From Aaosphaeria pasadenensis (lineage: Eukaryota; Ascomycota; Dothideomycetes; Pleosporales), in contig JAKLMB010000040.1 in NCBI GenBank assembly GCA_022813625.1, positions 62,001-126,000 on the forward strand: a stretch of 64,000 nucleotides of DNA, written 5' to 3'. The position numbers and the translations under genes were made by a program. The notes beneath the pieces were generated by a model. It searched no databases and was not told the DNA's origin. It saw only the letters and a list, made by a program, of their open reading frames with translations. Of the stretch, positions 23,176-34,994 are shown piece after piece (within the stretch, counting starts at the first letter, position 1; each line of letters starts with the position of its first letter).

Positions 23176-24455
23176 CTACCACGTCGTCGGTACTTTTGAA
23201 TACTCTTCCTTGCTAATCTTCAGGTCATCGAATACAGTATCATTCCCTGTGCAATCATGAGCATATGATTTGCAAGTAACAGACATCAGAGACTTACCAT
23301 GGAGGTGTTCAACGCGAAGCTCGTCTTCATGCTCCAATTGATCAATCTCTTCCTTTGGCGTTATCTTCTCCTGTTTCGAGTCTTTCGTGGTGGGCTCTGT
23401 GGCTTTCTCCGTGTTCTCCCCAATCAACAGTATCTGGCAATTCTCATAATCCAGGTATTTTGGCTTGACCTCAGCCCAAGCTAGACCCCGAAACTCTTCG
23501 ATCACCCTGTGGGAAATTAGCACACCAGACATGTAAGACAGATGGTATTAACGAACTCCTTTGGAAATTCGGGGCCCTGTGGTAGTCTAGCGCTTGCAGG
23601 CCCAGGTCGTTCCGGATTTTTGACGCTGATCACGAAACTACCCTCAGACCGCAAACCCAAGTCATCCTGAACCTCCCCAAGCTCCGTCGGAATAGTTATA
23701 GCATATACTAGGTGTGTAGTACGGTCTTCAGTGCGAGTGATCAAGTACACCCCTTCACCTACTGGCGTTACAGGCTTGTTGTGTCGTGTTCCAGCTGTCT
23801 GCGTCTCATACTCGGATCCTTGGAAGAATTGATCTTTCAACTCTTGTATAGAAATCTTCGACTTCTCCACAAATGCCATAAAGCGGTCACTGTGCGATTT
23901 TGGGAAGGTCTTTTTGGGCAAGGCAAACAGACGATTGTCCTTTGAATCCGCGAGAGCGCCTTCGCCCAGTTTGGCACCTTGGCTCAGAGGTCGCAAGACG
24001 AAAAAGGTACGTTGGAGGTCGCCTACACTCTCAGCATCGTCGACTCCAATACGATTGCGAGTGAAGAAATAGATGATCCCCTTTTCCATTATATTGGATG
24101 GTGCCCTTTTACGCCGATCAGCGGAATCCTCCACAGCGCCGCTCTTCGGGGCGGCATCGCCGTGCTCTTCTTCATTATCATTCTTTTCTTCATGGTCCTG
24201 TTCTTCACTACCTTTCGTAGCGCGCTCTTTGACTTCTTCTTTGCTTTGCTCCTCAGCCTCATTCTCTGGCCGAGTGTTGTCATCGGTGGGCTCCGAACCG
24301 CTGTTGGTTTGTAGGGTCTCTTCCAGTGTTATTTGTTTCTTTGCTGCTTTAGGATCATGTGTTGATTGCTCCGAAACAGCGTGCTCTTTCCTCTTTGTTC
24401 CAGCAGAAGCGTTGTCTGGGTTTGACCCGCTGTCATTGGAACGAGTAGTGACCAT
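23176..24455 (-). CDS. Nuclear protein of the family often labelled BTB-domain transcription factor
   Basis: Modelled minus-strand exons are 24455-23553, 23493-23298 and 23246-23176, 389 residues. The first 110 residues are disordered, Lys/Glu-rich with a likely NLS (TKRKEH...AAKKQ). The conserved core follows: KGIIYFFTRNRIGVDD, FFVLRPL, LFALPKKTFPKSHSDRFMAFVEK, GTRHNKPVTPVGEGVY, then LDYENCQILLIGE and a short tail. I know this core from filamentous-fungal proteins whose database name is BTB domain transcription factor; I see no BTB fold, so the name may be inherited. Intron 2 (51 nt) is clean. Intron 1 is a problem: the natural acceptor after CCCAC leaves the frame one base off, and only a 59-nt intron restores it while deleting expected residues (see findings). 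Confidence 0.72.
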
Positions 24456-24853
24456 TTTGTCACAAATACTATTGTGTATCGCGTTTGATCAATTACTGAA
24501 ACAATTGGAGGAATTGGCGTCTTTGCAAAGCTGAAAGAAGTGTAAAAGGAGTTTGTGAACGACACTACCTCGTAGAAGCACATGAAAATAGAACGCGTTA
24601 CACTCTCCTAAATATACACGTGACGTCATGAGTGCGCGTTTGTCACGTGTAGATCCAAGCAGTGAATTGGGTCTAAATAGTCCGATGGCAATCATTGTTT
24701 GCTTCTATTCAGTACATATGTCAGGCATGGGTCCTAGACTCTGTTGATCAGACGTTAGGTCGATATAATTCAACAAAGACGGCGCGCTACTATTATATAA
24801 TGAGATCAGAACAGGTATATATTCAACATGCGACGACTGGAACTATATCTATT
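24456..24853. other. Intergenic, promoter of the BTB-labelled gene
   Basis: A 398-base interval with no gene. Carries the CRE/E-box cluster listed separately and the 3' end of the heme gene. Confidence 0.6.
24618..24649. promoter_or_regulatory. CRE plus paired E-box cluster
   Basis: CACGTG at 24618-24623 overlaps a perfect TGACGTCA at 24621-24628, and a second CACGTG follows at 24644-24649. The group lies about 165-195 bases upstream of the minus-strand ATG at 24455. TGACGTCA is the palindromic site of bZIP (CREB/ATF-type) factors and CACGTG of bHLH or some bZIP factors; use here is inferred. Confidence 0.45.
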
Positions 24854-25780
24854 CTATCCCAAAGATGCTTCAAATGAGAGAATTCCAGATGATACCCCTT
24901 CAGGCGTGGGCGTTTCGGCACACACGTCGGGTACGAAGTCGAATTCGTTGATCAGGAAGTCGCGTGTAGTCGGTCCTATCGTCGCTACGAAAACTCCTTG
25001 AGCTTTGGCGTTGGGTTTCACTTTTCCAGTACTACTATCAAGCAGATCCAGACTCTCCAACATAGCCTTGCAGCCAGTGGGAGAAAATACGACTACCCAT
25101 TGGTGGCCACCCGCGTCATTTTGTTGCCATATGGTGGTGAATTCATCCTTGAAGGAGTGCATCTCACCAGTTTCATAAACCACCAATTCGTCCACCCGGG
25201 AACTCACGGACGATGGAAGAGTCTCGGACTGAAGCTTCCTAGGGATGATGTCTCGTCGTTTATCACCTACGAGGAATAGTATTGGTGGATTCTCGATGTC
25301 CTGATACAAGCCGTTATAATGATCCAATATAAAATCAGCAAGGACTTCGCCAGTGCCAGTCGATTCACCAAGTATCGGGCATTGCAACTGTATCGCCTTG
25401 AGACCGCGGGCAGTTGCTGGCCCGACAACGTACAATGGAAGGGTCTTTGGTAAATTTGTGGCCAAATCAAACCCATCTTGCTTGTGCCGAAGTGCATCAA
25501 CAACCTCTGTGAAGGCTTCTACAGCACGCTGAGAAGTGAAGATAATGGCGCCATACCCTGGCGTTTGACCTTGTTCCCTTGGAGCGAATCTGCCGGCGAT
25601 AATATCGCGTTGGACCTGGTGTAACGCATCCTTTTTGAATCGATGCTCCAGCACTGGAACAAATGTGGGTTGATATCGGGCCTCCTCCAAGATGGAAAAA
25701 TGATCCTCGTAGGCATCATTTGGAGCAGACTTTGTCTTGAGAAGGAGAACAGGTGTCCCTCTCGTTATTGACTCTGCCAT
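24854..25780 (-). CDS. HEM4: Uroporphyrinogen-III synthase
   Basis: A single exon of 308 residues from the ATG at 25780 (MAESITRGTPVLLLKTK); the frame extends to 25855, but the extra 25 residues look like leader. The enzyme cyclises hydroxymethylbilane with inversion of ring D, the fourth step of heme and siroheme synthesis, in the cytosol. Family features: a first Rossmann-like half beginning PVLLLKTK, GYGAIIFTSQRAVEAF (the T-S-x-x-A-V signature), LPLYVVGPATARGL, LFLVGDKRRDIIP in the second half, VVVFSPTGCKAM and VATIGPTTRDFL near the end. The family is poorly conserved, but this order of motifs is diagnostic. The gene is divergent from the Bfr1-like gene, with only about 300 bases between start codons. 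Confidence 0.9.
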   Translation of the reverse strand: MAESITRGTPVLLLKTKSAPNDAYEDHFSILEEARYQPTFVPVLEHRFKKDALHQVQRDIIAGRFAPREQGQTPGYGAIIFTSQRAVEAFTEVVDALRHKQDGFDLATNLPKTLPLYVVGPATARGLKAIQLQCPILGESTGTGEVLADFILDHYNGLYQDIENPPILFLVGDKRRDIIPRKLQSETLPSSVSSRVDELVVYETGEMHSFKDEFTTIWQQNDAGGHQWVVVFSPTGCKAMLESLDLLDSSTGKVKPNAKAQGVFVATIGPTTRDFLINEFDFVPDVCAETPTPEGVSSGILSFEASLG

Positions 25781-26079
25781 AGTTACAAAACGTTCCGTAA
25801 CAAAGCTGGAGTTAAGTGCAAAAGATATAATTCGGCTACGATTGGCGAAAAGCATTCCCTCCGTGGTCTGAGAGGCGCCAAGCCTTCGCGAGCGGATCGG
25901 GTAAACTTGCCGTTAGAGGACAAATTGAGCATACGGCCAGAACTTATAATTGTGTGGGCCGTTTAACCCTCGCCCATCACCAACCCCAACTTCTCCCTTC
26001 ACCTCTCTCAATCATTTCAATTGCCTCGACAAGTTCAGAGCGCTCGCCTCACGCTCTATATAACCAAAAGCCATCAGCA

Positions 26080-27874
26080 ATGGCCGACGTTGCAACTCCC
26101 AACACTTCGAAGGTGACTACGAGCGATGCCCCCACAGAGGGCAAGCAGCAGTTCGTGAGGCCAGAGAAGCCAGATGAGGACGCATATAAGGAGAACCTCG
26201 CTAAGGCCGAAAAGGCCCACGCGAGTGCCCAAGAGAAGTTTGTAAGTAGTCATCAAATGTTGTCATCGCTACATGTGAAATAAGCATGTGTCAACTGCGA
26301 TCTTCGGTTCGCTCGAGTCCATTTGTCGCGGGTTCCTACCTTGGGCCAAAATTCCACGAAAGCGATCGTGCTCGTACCACAGAACCACAGCTACCTTTTT
26401 TTGCGGCGCGAGAACTTACCAATCGATCTAGAACGCCGTCAAAGCGAAGTTCGACCTTGCCCGACCCAACAACAAGGACAGCCCGAATGCGAAGCGCCAG
26501 CAGGAGCTCAAGACCGAGCTCAACCAGATTCGCCAGACACAACAAGGCAACAAGTCCTCCCGCAGCGCAGTCCACGAGCGCATCAAGAAGCTCGATGAGC
26601 AACTCAAGTCCCGCTTGAACGAGCTCAAGACAGCCAAGGGCAAGGTTAACTACAAGTCTACGGATGATGTTGACCGAGAGATCGCCCATCTTCAGAAGCA
26701 GGTTGATACTGGAACCATGAAGTTGGTTGACGAAAAGAAGGCTCTTACTGAGATCACCAACTTGAACAAGCTCCGCAAGAACTTCTCCACATTCGACTCG
26801 CAGCAGAAGGGCATTGACGATGTCAAGGCTCAGATCGCTGAGCAGAAGAAGCTCTTGGACGATCCCGAACAAAAGGCCCTCAGCGAAAAATACACCAAGT
26901 TGCAGACCGAGTTGGATGGTCTCAAGGCGGAGCAGGATGAGGCTTTCAAGAGCATGAAGGAACTCAGGGACCAAACGGACAAGGCTCGCGCCGATCAGCA
27001 GGCCAAATACCAGGCAATCAAGCAGCTCAAGGACACCTACTATCAGCAGAAACGAGCTTTCTCCGATTACGACTACCAGGCCCGCAAGGCGCGTCAAGAG
27101 CGCAGGCGTCAAGAGCAGTTGGAGTGGCAGGCCGGTAAGCGCAAAGAGGCCGCCAGCAAGCGTCTTGAGGAGGCCAGCGCCCCTGCCTACCAGGATGAGA
27201 TTCTTGCTTGCGAAGGTCTCATTCGCTACTTCGATCCTTCTGCTCTCCCCGCAAAAGAGAGCGCTGTCGCAAGCAAATTCGCTGCATCCGCCCAGCGCAC
27301 CGTTGACGACTCCGGCTTCAAGGGCACTCGTTTGTCCAAGAAGGATGACGACGAGGAGTCTTACTTCGTTGGTGGCGGTGGAAAGAAGAACAAGAAGGGA
27401 AAGAAGGGCGGTGCGGCACCTGCAGCGCCCGCAGAAGCCAAGTTCAACCTCAGCATCGGTGTCATTGAAGAGCTGTCTAAGGTTGGTGTTGACGCACCCT
27501 CCAGCCAGGCTGATGTCCCTGCGACTGTCGAGAAGCTCAAGGCCAAGCTTGCCCACTGGAAGGAGGACCAAGACCGCAAGACGAAGGAGGTAAGTCAGAC
27601 CGAATCTTTGTGACGCAGCCTCGAATTGATAGCTAACTTTGTTTAGAACATTGCAAAGGCACAGAAGGAGATCGATCGCCTCGAGGCAGAGGACGCTGAA
27701 GAGGACCATGGCGCAAAGGATACCGCACGCAAGCCTAGCCAGAAGAACCAAGCTGTCAATGGTGATGCTGTGGACGCAGCTGCCGAGCTAGAGCAGGAGA
27801 AGGACGGCGCAGCTGATGCCGCCGAAGAGCTCAAGAAGGCCAAAATCGAGGACAGCACCACTGCAGAGTCATAA
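26080..27874 (+). CDS. BFR1: Bfr1-like nuclear segregation / mRNP protein
   Basis: Exons 26080-26241, 26432-27589 and 27647-27874 encode 515 residues; both introns are phase 0 with GTAAGT donors. In yeast, Bfr1 associates with polyribosomal mRNPs at the ER, and its loss affects ploidy and brefeldin resistance. The chain is almost entirely charged coiled coil from about residue 35 to 290 (KLDEQLKSRLNELKTAKGKVNYKS and ALSEKYTKLQTELDGLKAEQDE are typical), including the family signature region around VNYKSTDDVDREIAHLQ. A basic KKNKKGKKGG segment precedes a helical tail. Intron 1 (190 nt) is longer than most here. A 471-aa open frame on the opposite strand is a mirror of the coiled-coil codons and was rejected. 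Confidence 0.9.
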
Positions 27875-28697
27875 AAGCTCTAGCAACGATTCGGCTGGCG
27901 CGTGCCAGACAGCCGTGATGGGGGAAACTCTTTGCATCTGTTCAAGATATTCCGGTGACTAATGATTTGACTGGGGGCATCTTGGACAAAAGCATATTGT
28001 TATCATCTTGAAGCGTTACATTTGTTCGTCTACAGCTCCCATCACACATCTCTTCATCTCATTCTATCCATTTTCCAAAAAAGGTACACTTTCTTGTGGC
28101 ATCATTTACACGCCGTAGAGGTTTTCCTGGATACCTATGAATTTATCAAATGCATCTCCTTCATCTCACATTTGCCATTCGTTGTTCTATGATGATTGTG
28201 GACTGACTACGCTCGCATGTATGCAGTTGTTGGGACCATCGACATAATAGTGAGACTGCATGCAAAAGTGGGTCAACCCTTCGATACAACGAGATCCGAT
28301 TCCCGCAACCAGATCTCGCGGGCCATGGCTTTTCCTCAAGATCGATCGCGTGGGGACGCGAATTCTAAGGAAAAAGGCGTCATGAGAGGTACTGGTACGT
28401 ACCGTACCCTATTTGTGGGGTCTTGTGTGGTGCAACTCTTTGACGTCATTAATGTGTATTGCCTTCCCTCTCCACCCATAAGAAGGGCATGAGCACGCAG
28501 CACGCAAAACAAACAACAATCACCACCAATTACTTTCTTCTACTCAATCGACTTGTGAGGTACGTTTCCTTCAACTCCAGATCAGCATTCAGATTCGACC
28601 TGACAATTGCTGACCCAACATTCACAGACAACTAGCTACCTAACCCATAAACCACATATCAAGAACACTTCCTCCAAACGACCACAAAACAAACACA
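27875..28697. other. Intergenic, BFR1 3' end and BLI-3 promoter
   Basis: About 820 bases without a protein-coding gene. The right part is the promoter and leader of the BLI-3-like gene, including a likely leader intron (28560-28627). Confidence 0.6.
28340..28448. promoter_or_regulatory. Putative regulatory cluster upstream of the BLI-3 homologue
   Basis: Contains GATCGATCG (28340-28348), the 10-base palindrome GGTACGTACC (28394-28403) and a perfect CRE TGACGTCA (28441-28448), all 250-360 bases before the ATG. GATC/GATCGA-type sites resemble light-response elements bound by the GATA-type White Collar complex in Neurospora, where bli-3 is light-induced. The link here is inference. Confidence 0.3.
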
Positions 28698-29392
28698 ATG
28701 GCCAGCTTCTCCAACACCTCCACGGGCGACAAGACCGCCGACCCCTACCTCCAGAAGAACATCGACGAGGCCTCCCTGAAGGAGAAAGTCGAGGACCTAA
28801 TCCAATTCATCGACAAAGTCAAGTTCGGCCTCTTGACCACCCAAACCGCCAACAGCGACCTCCTCGCCTCTCGAGCCATGGCCCTCGCCGCAAAAGTAAG
28901 TCCCCTACAACCCCTCCCCCCTCGGAAAAGGAAGAAAGAAAGAACATCGTGGCTGACACAATCGTGACACAACAGGAGGGCAACGGCTTCGACCTCCTCT
29001 TCCACACGAACACCGAGTCCGGCAAGACGGACGACCTGGCCACGCACCCGAGCGTCAACGTCGGCTTCATCACGCCGTCGGGCGAATGGGCGTCCATCTC
29101 GGGCCACGCGACCGTCGAGACGGACCGGTCGCTCGTCAAGAAGTACTACTCGCCCGCGCTCAAGGCCTGGGTCGGCGACCTTGGGGACGGCACGCACGAC
29201 GGCGGGCCCGAGGATCCTCGCATCGGGATCATCAGGGTCAAGGCGAATACCGCGCAGTACTCTGTGTCGAGGAAGGGGCTGATTGGGAGCTTTGTGGAGT
29301 TGGCAAAGGGGGTGTCGTCCGGGGAGGCGCCGGCGATTAATAAAATTAGGCATATCAGTGAGGCGGAGGTCCAGCAGTGGAGGGCGCAGTAG
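28698..29392 (+). CDS. bli-3: BLI-3-like pyridoxamine 5'-phosphate oxidase-fold protein
   Basis: Exons 28698-28895 and 28976-29392 encode 204 residues. Neurospora bli-3 is a blue-light-inducible gene; the protein has the split-barrel FMN-binding fold of the general stress protein 26 / PNP-oxidase group. Diagnostic stretches are SLKEKVEDLIQFIDKVKFGLLTT, LLASRAMALAAK joined to EGNGFDLLFHTNTESGKTDDL, NVGFITPSGEWASISGHATV, and KAWVGDLGDGTHDGGPEDPRIG. It probably binds a flavin or related cofactor; the true substrate is unknown for the family. A leader intron is likely at 28560-28627 (GTACGT donor, GCTGAC branch point, ACAG acceptor), leaving about 70 bases before the ATG. Codons are strongly C-ending, suggesting high expression. 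Confidence 0.9.
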
Positions 29393-29813
29393 ATTGATAC
29401 ATGATGCCCTGGGATGATGGATGGAAGGAGCTTTCGCTGAGGAGAGGATGTGCCAAAGCGAAACAACATCGACATGATATCATGATGCCATGTGGGAGTG
29501 ATAAGGGGGCAGTTGAGAGACACTACCAGTTACTGTCTGTTCCTGCTTTAGCTTTCATTATTGAAGGGATGAGGAGAAACCGCTTCTAATCATATGTAAT
29601 ATTCCAAACACGTTATATCGATCAAATCAAATGACTGAACCAGTATGTAATTCATTCTATGCCGAGAAAACTTTTGAACTATGTGATATACCCGGATGCC
29701 CGCTAAGTAAAAGAACCAAAGCTCAACTCCACCTACACCCGCGACGCCAATTGTCATGCCGTTTGATCATCGAATCGCCAACAAAAGTCCCTTCCAAGAG
29801 TACACCTTCCCAT
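29393..29813. other. Convergent 3' region, BLI-3 and RNA polymerase I genes
   Basis: A 421-base interval with no gene; should hold both 3' untranslated regions. Confidence 0.6.
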
Positions 29814-32800
29814 CTACGGCTCGACGCGGAACTTAAGCCTAATGCCCATGCTAGCCAGCTCGACGTCCAAGTACTTGAGCACACCAGGCACCGCCACGAC
29901 GGCGATATCGTCGCCTCCCGTGAACCTGATGCCCTGGCCATCGACCCAAGTGTCGCTCTTGCTCTCGCTGCCCGCGGACAGTCTCGCGCAGCGTCGGCAC
30001 CTCACGATGGGGGTGCCCTTCTTCTTGCGGGTGAACTCTGTGACGGTGGGCGCGGTGGACAGGAAGCTGCCGCAGGCGCGGCAGACGGCGGCCTTGGTGT
30101 AGTCGGAGCAGTTCATGAGGCGGTCTTGCAGCAGGAATGCGGTGCCGTGGGCGAGGAGGGCGTCGCGCTCCATCTCGCCGACACGGATACCACCGCCCTT
30201 CTTCCTTCCCTTGATGGGCTGACCGGTCAGTGAGTTGACAGGTCCGGTCGTTCGCACTTGGTACTTGTCGTTCACCATGTGACGGAGACGTTGATAGTAC
30301 ACGACGCCGATGTAAATGTCGGCCGCGAGCTCTTGACCGGTGATTCCACTGTACATCGGCTCGTTTCCGTAGTAGTTGTATCCGGCCTTCATCAGCTGAT
30401 GGCCGAAGTGGTCGACGGCAGTGTTCTGCTCGTCGAAGCGGAATGGCGTAGAGTCCTGTGCAAGACCGTGGAGGGCTCCCGACTTGCCGGCCATTGACTC
30501 CACGAACATACCAATGGTCATTCGAGAGGGAAAAGCGTGGGGATTGATGATAACATCAGGTTGCATACCGGATTCGGAGAAAGGCATGTCGATGGCGGGC
30601 CATTTCTGTGAGCACACACCCTTTTGACCGTGACGAGAGGAAAATTTGTCGCCAATCACGGGGGAACGAGGCACCCGTAGTTTCACGCTGATCTTCTGGC
30701 ACGGCTCAGTGCCAGACTCGGAACCGATGATGCGGACCTCCTCCACGAAAGCAACTTCATCCTCCTTGTACTTGAAGAGCTGCGTCTGGCCGTCGCGGTT
30801 GACATATTCCCCAGTCGACGGGTCGTAAGAGACGTTGTGCCACGCTGCAATAACGTCTCCATGGCGCAGCTCCGTTCCCACTCTTGGCCAGCCATCGTCA
30901 TCCAATTTTTCTCTCCAGGCTGCCGTTACGAGACCGCCCGGCGCGAAGCCAAACAGCCGGGTGACGTGCTTACTCGACCTTCCGCGCCGCTGACCCTCTT
31001 CAAGGTCACAGATCTTGGTCTTGTAGATGGTGCCGTGGCCGAAACCGCGTTCGTGTGCAGATTTGTTCAATATCATAGCGTCGTCCATGTCGTACCCAGT
31101 GTACGATATGACAGCCACCACGGCATTGGTTCCGTTGGGGAAATTGTCTAATCCATACTCATTGTGTAGTGGCGGTCGTACAATAGGCGTTTGGCCAGTC
31201 TGTAACCGGTAGGTCTTGTTATCTGTTCGATACCGCATAGCCGTTCCTGGGGTTCCCATGGATTGTTTACCCATCTGGCACTGTCATATTGTAAGCTGGA
31301 ATGCTGATAAGAGGCTCAATGCATGTACATACCTGATACATATTTCGTGGTGACTGGTTGAAATCGGAGAATGGCGTCATGTTGGCGAGGATGGACAGAA
31401 TGTTAGTGGGATCGTACTCGACATGTGTGGAGTCGCCTGACACGATCTCGGGATCTGTGCACGCAATAGACATGAAAGGTTGCTCAAAAGGACCAACGTA
31501 GTCTAGCTTGTCCAGAGGTAGATATTTGACGGGTCGATACATGCGGGCAGACTGCGAGAACATGTAAACACCAGGGTATTGTCCACCGTTCGAGTTTGGA
31601 ATGTATCCAATCTCTAGTTCAACTGGGACGTTATGGGTACCCTCAACCTTCCAGTATCGAAGGGTATCGGCGATGACCTTGGCTTGTTTCGGCGAACAAT
31701 AGCCCAAGACACGGCCATCAAGCTGTACTACCACGCTGAACTCAAGGGATGCAGAAGATTTGTTTGAGACACCCAGCTGTGCGACAAGCTTTGGAATAGC
31801 TGACACATCGACGCTTTGTGTCGCAATCTTGCACTTATGGGCCAGATGGTTAAGCAATCCACAAGGACTACCATCGGGAGTGTGGACTGGACAGAGGAAG
31901 CCCCAACTTTCCGGTAACAGCTTTCGCACAGTAGTTGTCTTCAGCTGTGCAAAGAACGCACCTCTGTGGACCATCCTGAAGTGACTGATGAAACGATAAA
32001 AGTTGATCTTCTCGGCTACGACTGTGAAGCCGGATGCCTGCTGGAGATCCAAGCCGGTGGGACTGACAAGATTTCCGGTGGACATGAAATAATCCATAGC
32101 CTGTCCTATGTTCTCATTTGTCCGCTTGAAAATCTGGGAGCGTAAGTCCGAATGGAATTGCTGGGATGTGAATGAAGATCCCGTCTTTCGCAGCCAATCT
32201 CTCAGAGGAAACGATAGTGAATTCAACCACTCATCCAATTTCTCCTTGAGGATCATTCCGAACAAATGACCACCAAGCAACACTTCCTGGTTGGAGACGG
32301 CATCAGGATTGTCCACCGCGCACTCGCCCTCGACGAGTGCATAGAGCTTGCGGATCATGAAAAGCAGCATCCTGAACTTGTCTGCGTTCTGACTTTCGGT
32401 GACGTGGGTTGAGCCAAGATGTGGTAATACAATCCTGCGAAGGAACTCGGTGCCCGCCTCCTCATCGGTGACATCCTGGGGTATCTGGAGGATGATCTTG
32501 AACTTCCTTCCAAGATAGGCTCGAGTCTTCGCCTTGGAGTGCAACCCGTAGACTTTGTAAGTGCGGAGGAGTAGTTCCAGGCGATCGGTAACGAATTGCC
32601 TCTCGGTGAGACCCTCCGATCCTGCGGCGCCAATGATACCCTCGAAGATCTCCCGGTCATTCGTCTCCACTAGTGCTTTGAGTATCATCATGACAGGCAC
32701 CAGGTATTCAGCTTTCCTCCACGAGAACCTAAGATTGACGTTTCCGTCGTTCAAATAATGCAGTGCATTGGTCTGCGAGGTTTGGTCGGGGCGGACGGAG

Positions 32801-33555
32801 CGCATCACAATACCATAGGGGGTGTAACCCGGTCCACGATTTGTGAATGCACCTCGCTTGATGGCCATTGGGTAATTGCGACGGTTGACTTGCAGCATAC
32901 GGATGAGTTTCTCAATGCCATTCACGATGAAGTATCCACCGAGCTCTTCTGACTCCTCCTTAGCCTCGACGAGCTGTGCGGGTGACATGCCCTGCAAGTG
33001 GCACCGGTTTGACTATCACGAGCCTGTTAGATGTGGTGCTGGAATAGCGGATCTACCGGGAGAATTGCTTACCCTAAGCATGATGGGCACATAACCAAGC
33101 TCGCGGACCTCTTCTTGCCAATCGCCATTGTTGACTTTCCATTCTATCCGCGCGGTGAGCTTTCCGCGATATGTGCTATGGCGCTCTCTGCATTCGGCAG
33201 GAAGGACGAGACGATGATCTTTGATTGCAAACTTGTTGGAGGGAGGAAGTGTGGACTGATCGAGGAAGACTTTCTGTATGCGCACGTAAAATCGGTTCCT
33301 CTCCCCAGCATCTTCAGGCTGGACGTTGAGGTCACCATCGAGGAAGATCTTGGTGCCGATGTCTTTGATACCCTGCTCTAGCTGGCCGCCCTCGGCGAAT
33401 ATGGAATTGAAGGAATTGATATGGGGGTCTACAGCTGCGGCTAGCGTGGGATATGCGGTTTTGTCTTTTGGCGGGCTGCGGAAGAGCTCCTGTCGTCTCT
33501 TGTTATTGTAATCGACCGACCAGTCGGTGCTTGTGGTGGTGGCTGCGGGCGCCAT
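29814..33555 (-). CDS. RPA2 (RPA135): DNA-directed RNA polymerase I, second-largest subunit
   Basis: Exons on the minus strand (33555-33073, 33012-31333, 31280-29814) encode 1,209 residues, matching yeast Rpa135 (about 1,200). It forms half of the Pol I active-centre cleft and transcribes 35S rRNA in the nucleolus. Visible beta-subunit landmarks: LGGYFIVNGIEKLIRMLQ, TVRKLLPESWGFLCPVHTPDG (fork), YTGYDMDDAMILNKSA (hybrid-binding region), and SSRHGQKGV near the active site. The C-terminal zinc ribbon is intact (CRACGSFL...CRRCA). The ending FRVEP and the N-terminal HINSFNSIF point to Pol I rather than Pol II or III. Both introns are phase 0 and restore LRSNRCH and MYQCQMGKQ exactly. The start is the ATG of MAPAATTTSTDW. 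The gene is divergent from Arl8. Confidence 0.95.
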
Positions 33556-34994
33556 GGTCGGCAAAGTGAGACCTCCGTGGGTTCAATTAAGGAGGGAGGG
33601 AAGGATGAGTTAGGCCACGGGGATCATGGCAAGCATAAGAAGCTCGGGTATGTGTGAGAGCTGAGACGGTGAAGGCGACGGGTGGACGGTGTGAAGAATT
33701 ATTTGTCTGAAGCTTCAGTTTTGGTCGCAGAAGGAAAAAAAGTTGTCGCATGGGTCCCGGCTGGCGCGCGGGCAAAGGGCCTTAGTCCCAACGTGGTTTA
33801 GCGCACGTACACATACAGGTCTACCGGGGTCATTAAAGGTAGGTAGGCAATTATACCTTGTCGGCTGGTATGCCTGTAGGCTTCAAGGCAGAATGTTTGT
33901 ATTCAATGGTATCCTAAGCGAAAAAGGCGGCAGGTGGCACGGGACCATGATGGATGTGCCAAGAATAAACTGGCCGGTGTGATTGTGAATAATGGGAATG
34001 TGAATGTGAATGTGAATGTGCAATGCAGGCGTGCGTTATGTGCAAGCGGATATGCAGAGAGTAGAGAGAGATCTGGGTTGGAGTTGGAGTTGGAGTTAGA
34101 GTGGGAGTGGGAATGGGAAAGATTATAATGGAACTGGGAATGGGCGAGGGGATGGAGATGGCAAGGAAATTGGAAGAGTTGTGTTCAATAATACAATCAA
34201 TAATGAGGATCAGGAAGAGGAGAAGAATGATGACGATCGGAGGGCATGGATGGATGGATTCGTAAATGGGCGGCGGTAGGTGGGCGGCGATGGTGGGAAT
34301 TGGTGGGAGTTTGATGGGGAGAGTAATGGTAATGGTATTAGGCCTTGCACAACTCGAACTCTACTGCTGCTGTGTGTGTGTGTACTCCACACCAAACTAC
34401 CTACTACTACTCGTACCTACCTACGCCTACCTACGCCTAACTACCTACCTGACCTATTCCTCCAAACCTACTTACCTCCAGACTCCTCCTGCTCAGCAGC
34501 TCTATTACTGTCCTTGTCCTCGTTCTCTCTCGCGCGCGCTCTCCCTCTACTCTTGATCATAGGGCGGCACGGCCTTTTTCCCTCATCTTCAACACCTCTC
34601 GTCTTCCTCTTCCTTACTCTTCCTTCTGCCTGTGTCCTGTTCACACACACACTTTTGGCATTCTGATGAGATAACTGAGCATTTCATTGTTCATCATCAA
34701 TCCGTCTTGGTTTTCTCCATCTCATCCTGTCCTATCTGATTCTATTCTACTGCCTAACTGTGCTGCGCCCGTCTTCCGCCGTGATCGCCATACACAGTAG
34801 ATTGCCCGCCGCCAGACAACCCCGCCCACAAGGATCTTAGAACTTCACGCTGCATCATCTCCAGCTTGCTTCATCCTCAACCTCACCTACAGCATATCTG
34901 CATCGCTACACAGCAGATCAAGCATTCAGAACCTACCCGCCACTGGAGTCTTCTAGCTTATTCCCGACATATTCGTGCGATAAGACTGCTCGTC
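33556..34994. other. Divergent promoter region, RPA2 and ARL8
   Basis: About 1.4 kb without a gene. Holds GAATGT and GTTGGA-type purine-rich repeats (33990-34105) and a CCTACG/CTAC-rich stretch (34408-34451). The right end is the CT-rich Arl8 leader. Confidence 0.5.

Noticed and set aside
26336..27751. 471-codon open frame on minus across the Bfr1-like gene
   Set aside because: It mirrors Glu/Lys-rich coiled-coil codons as Leu/Ser-rich sequence, and the plus strand has a recognised family with proper introns.
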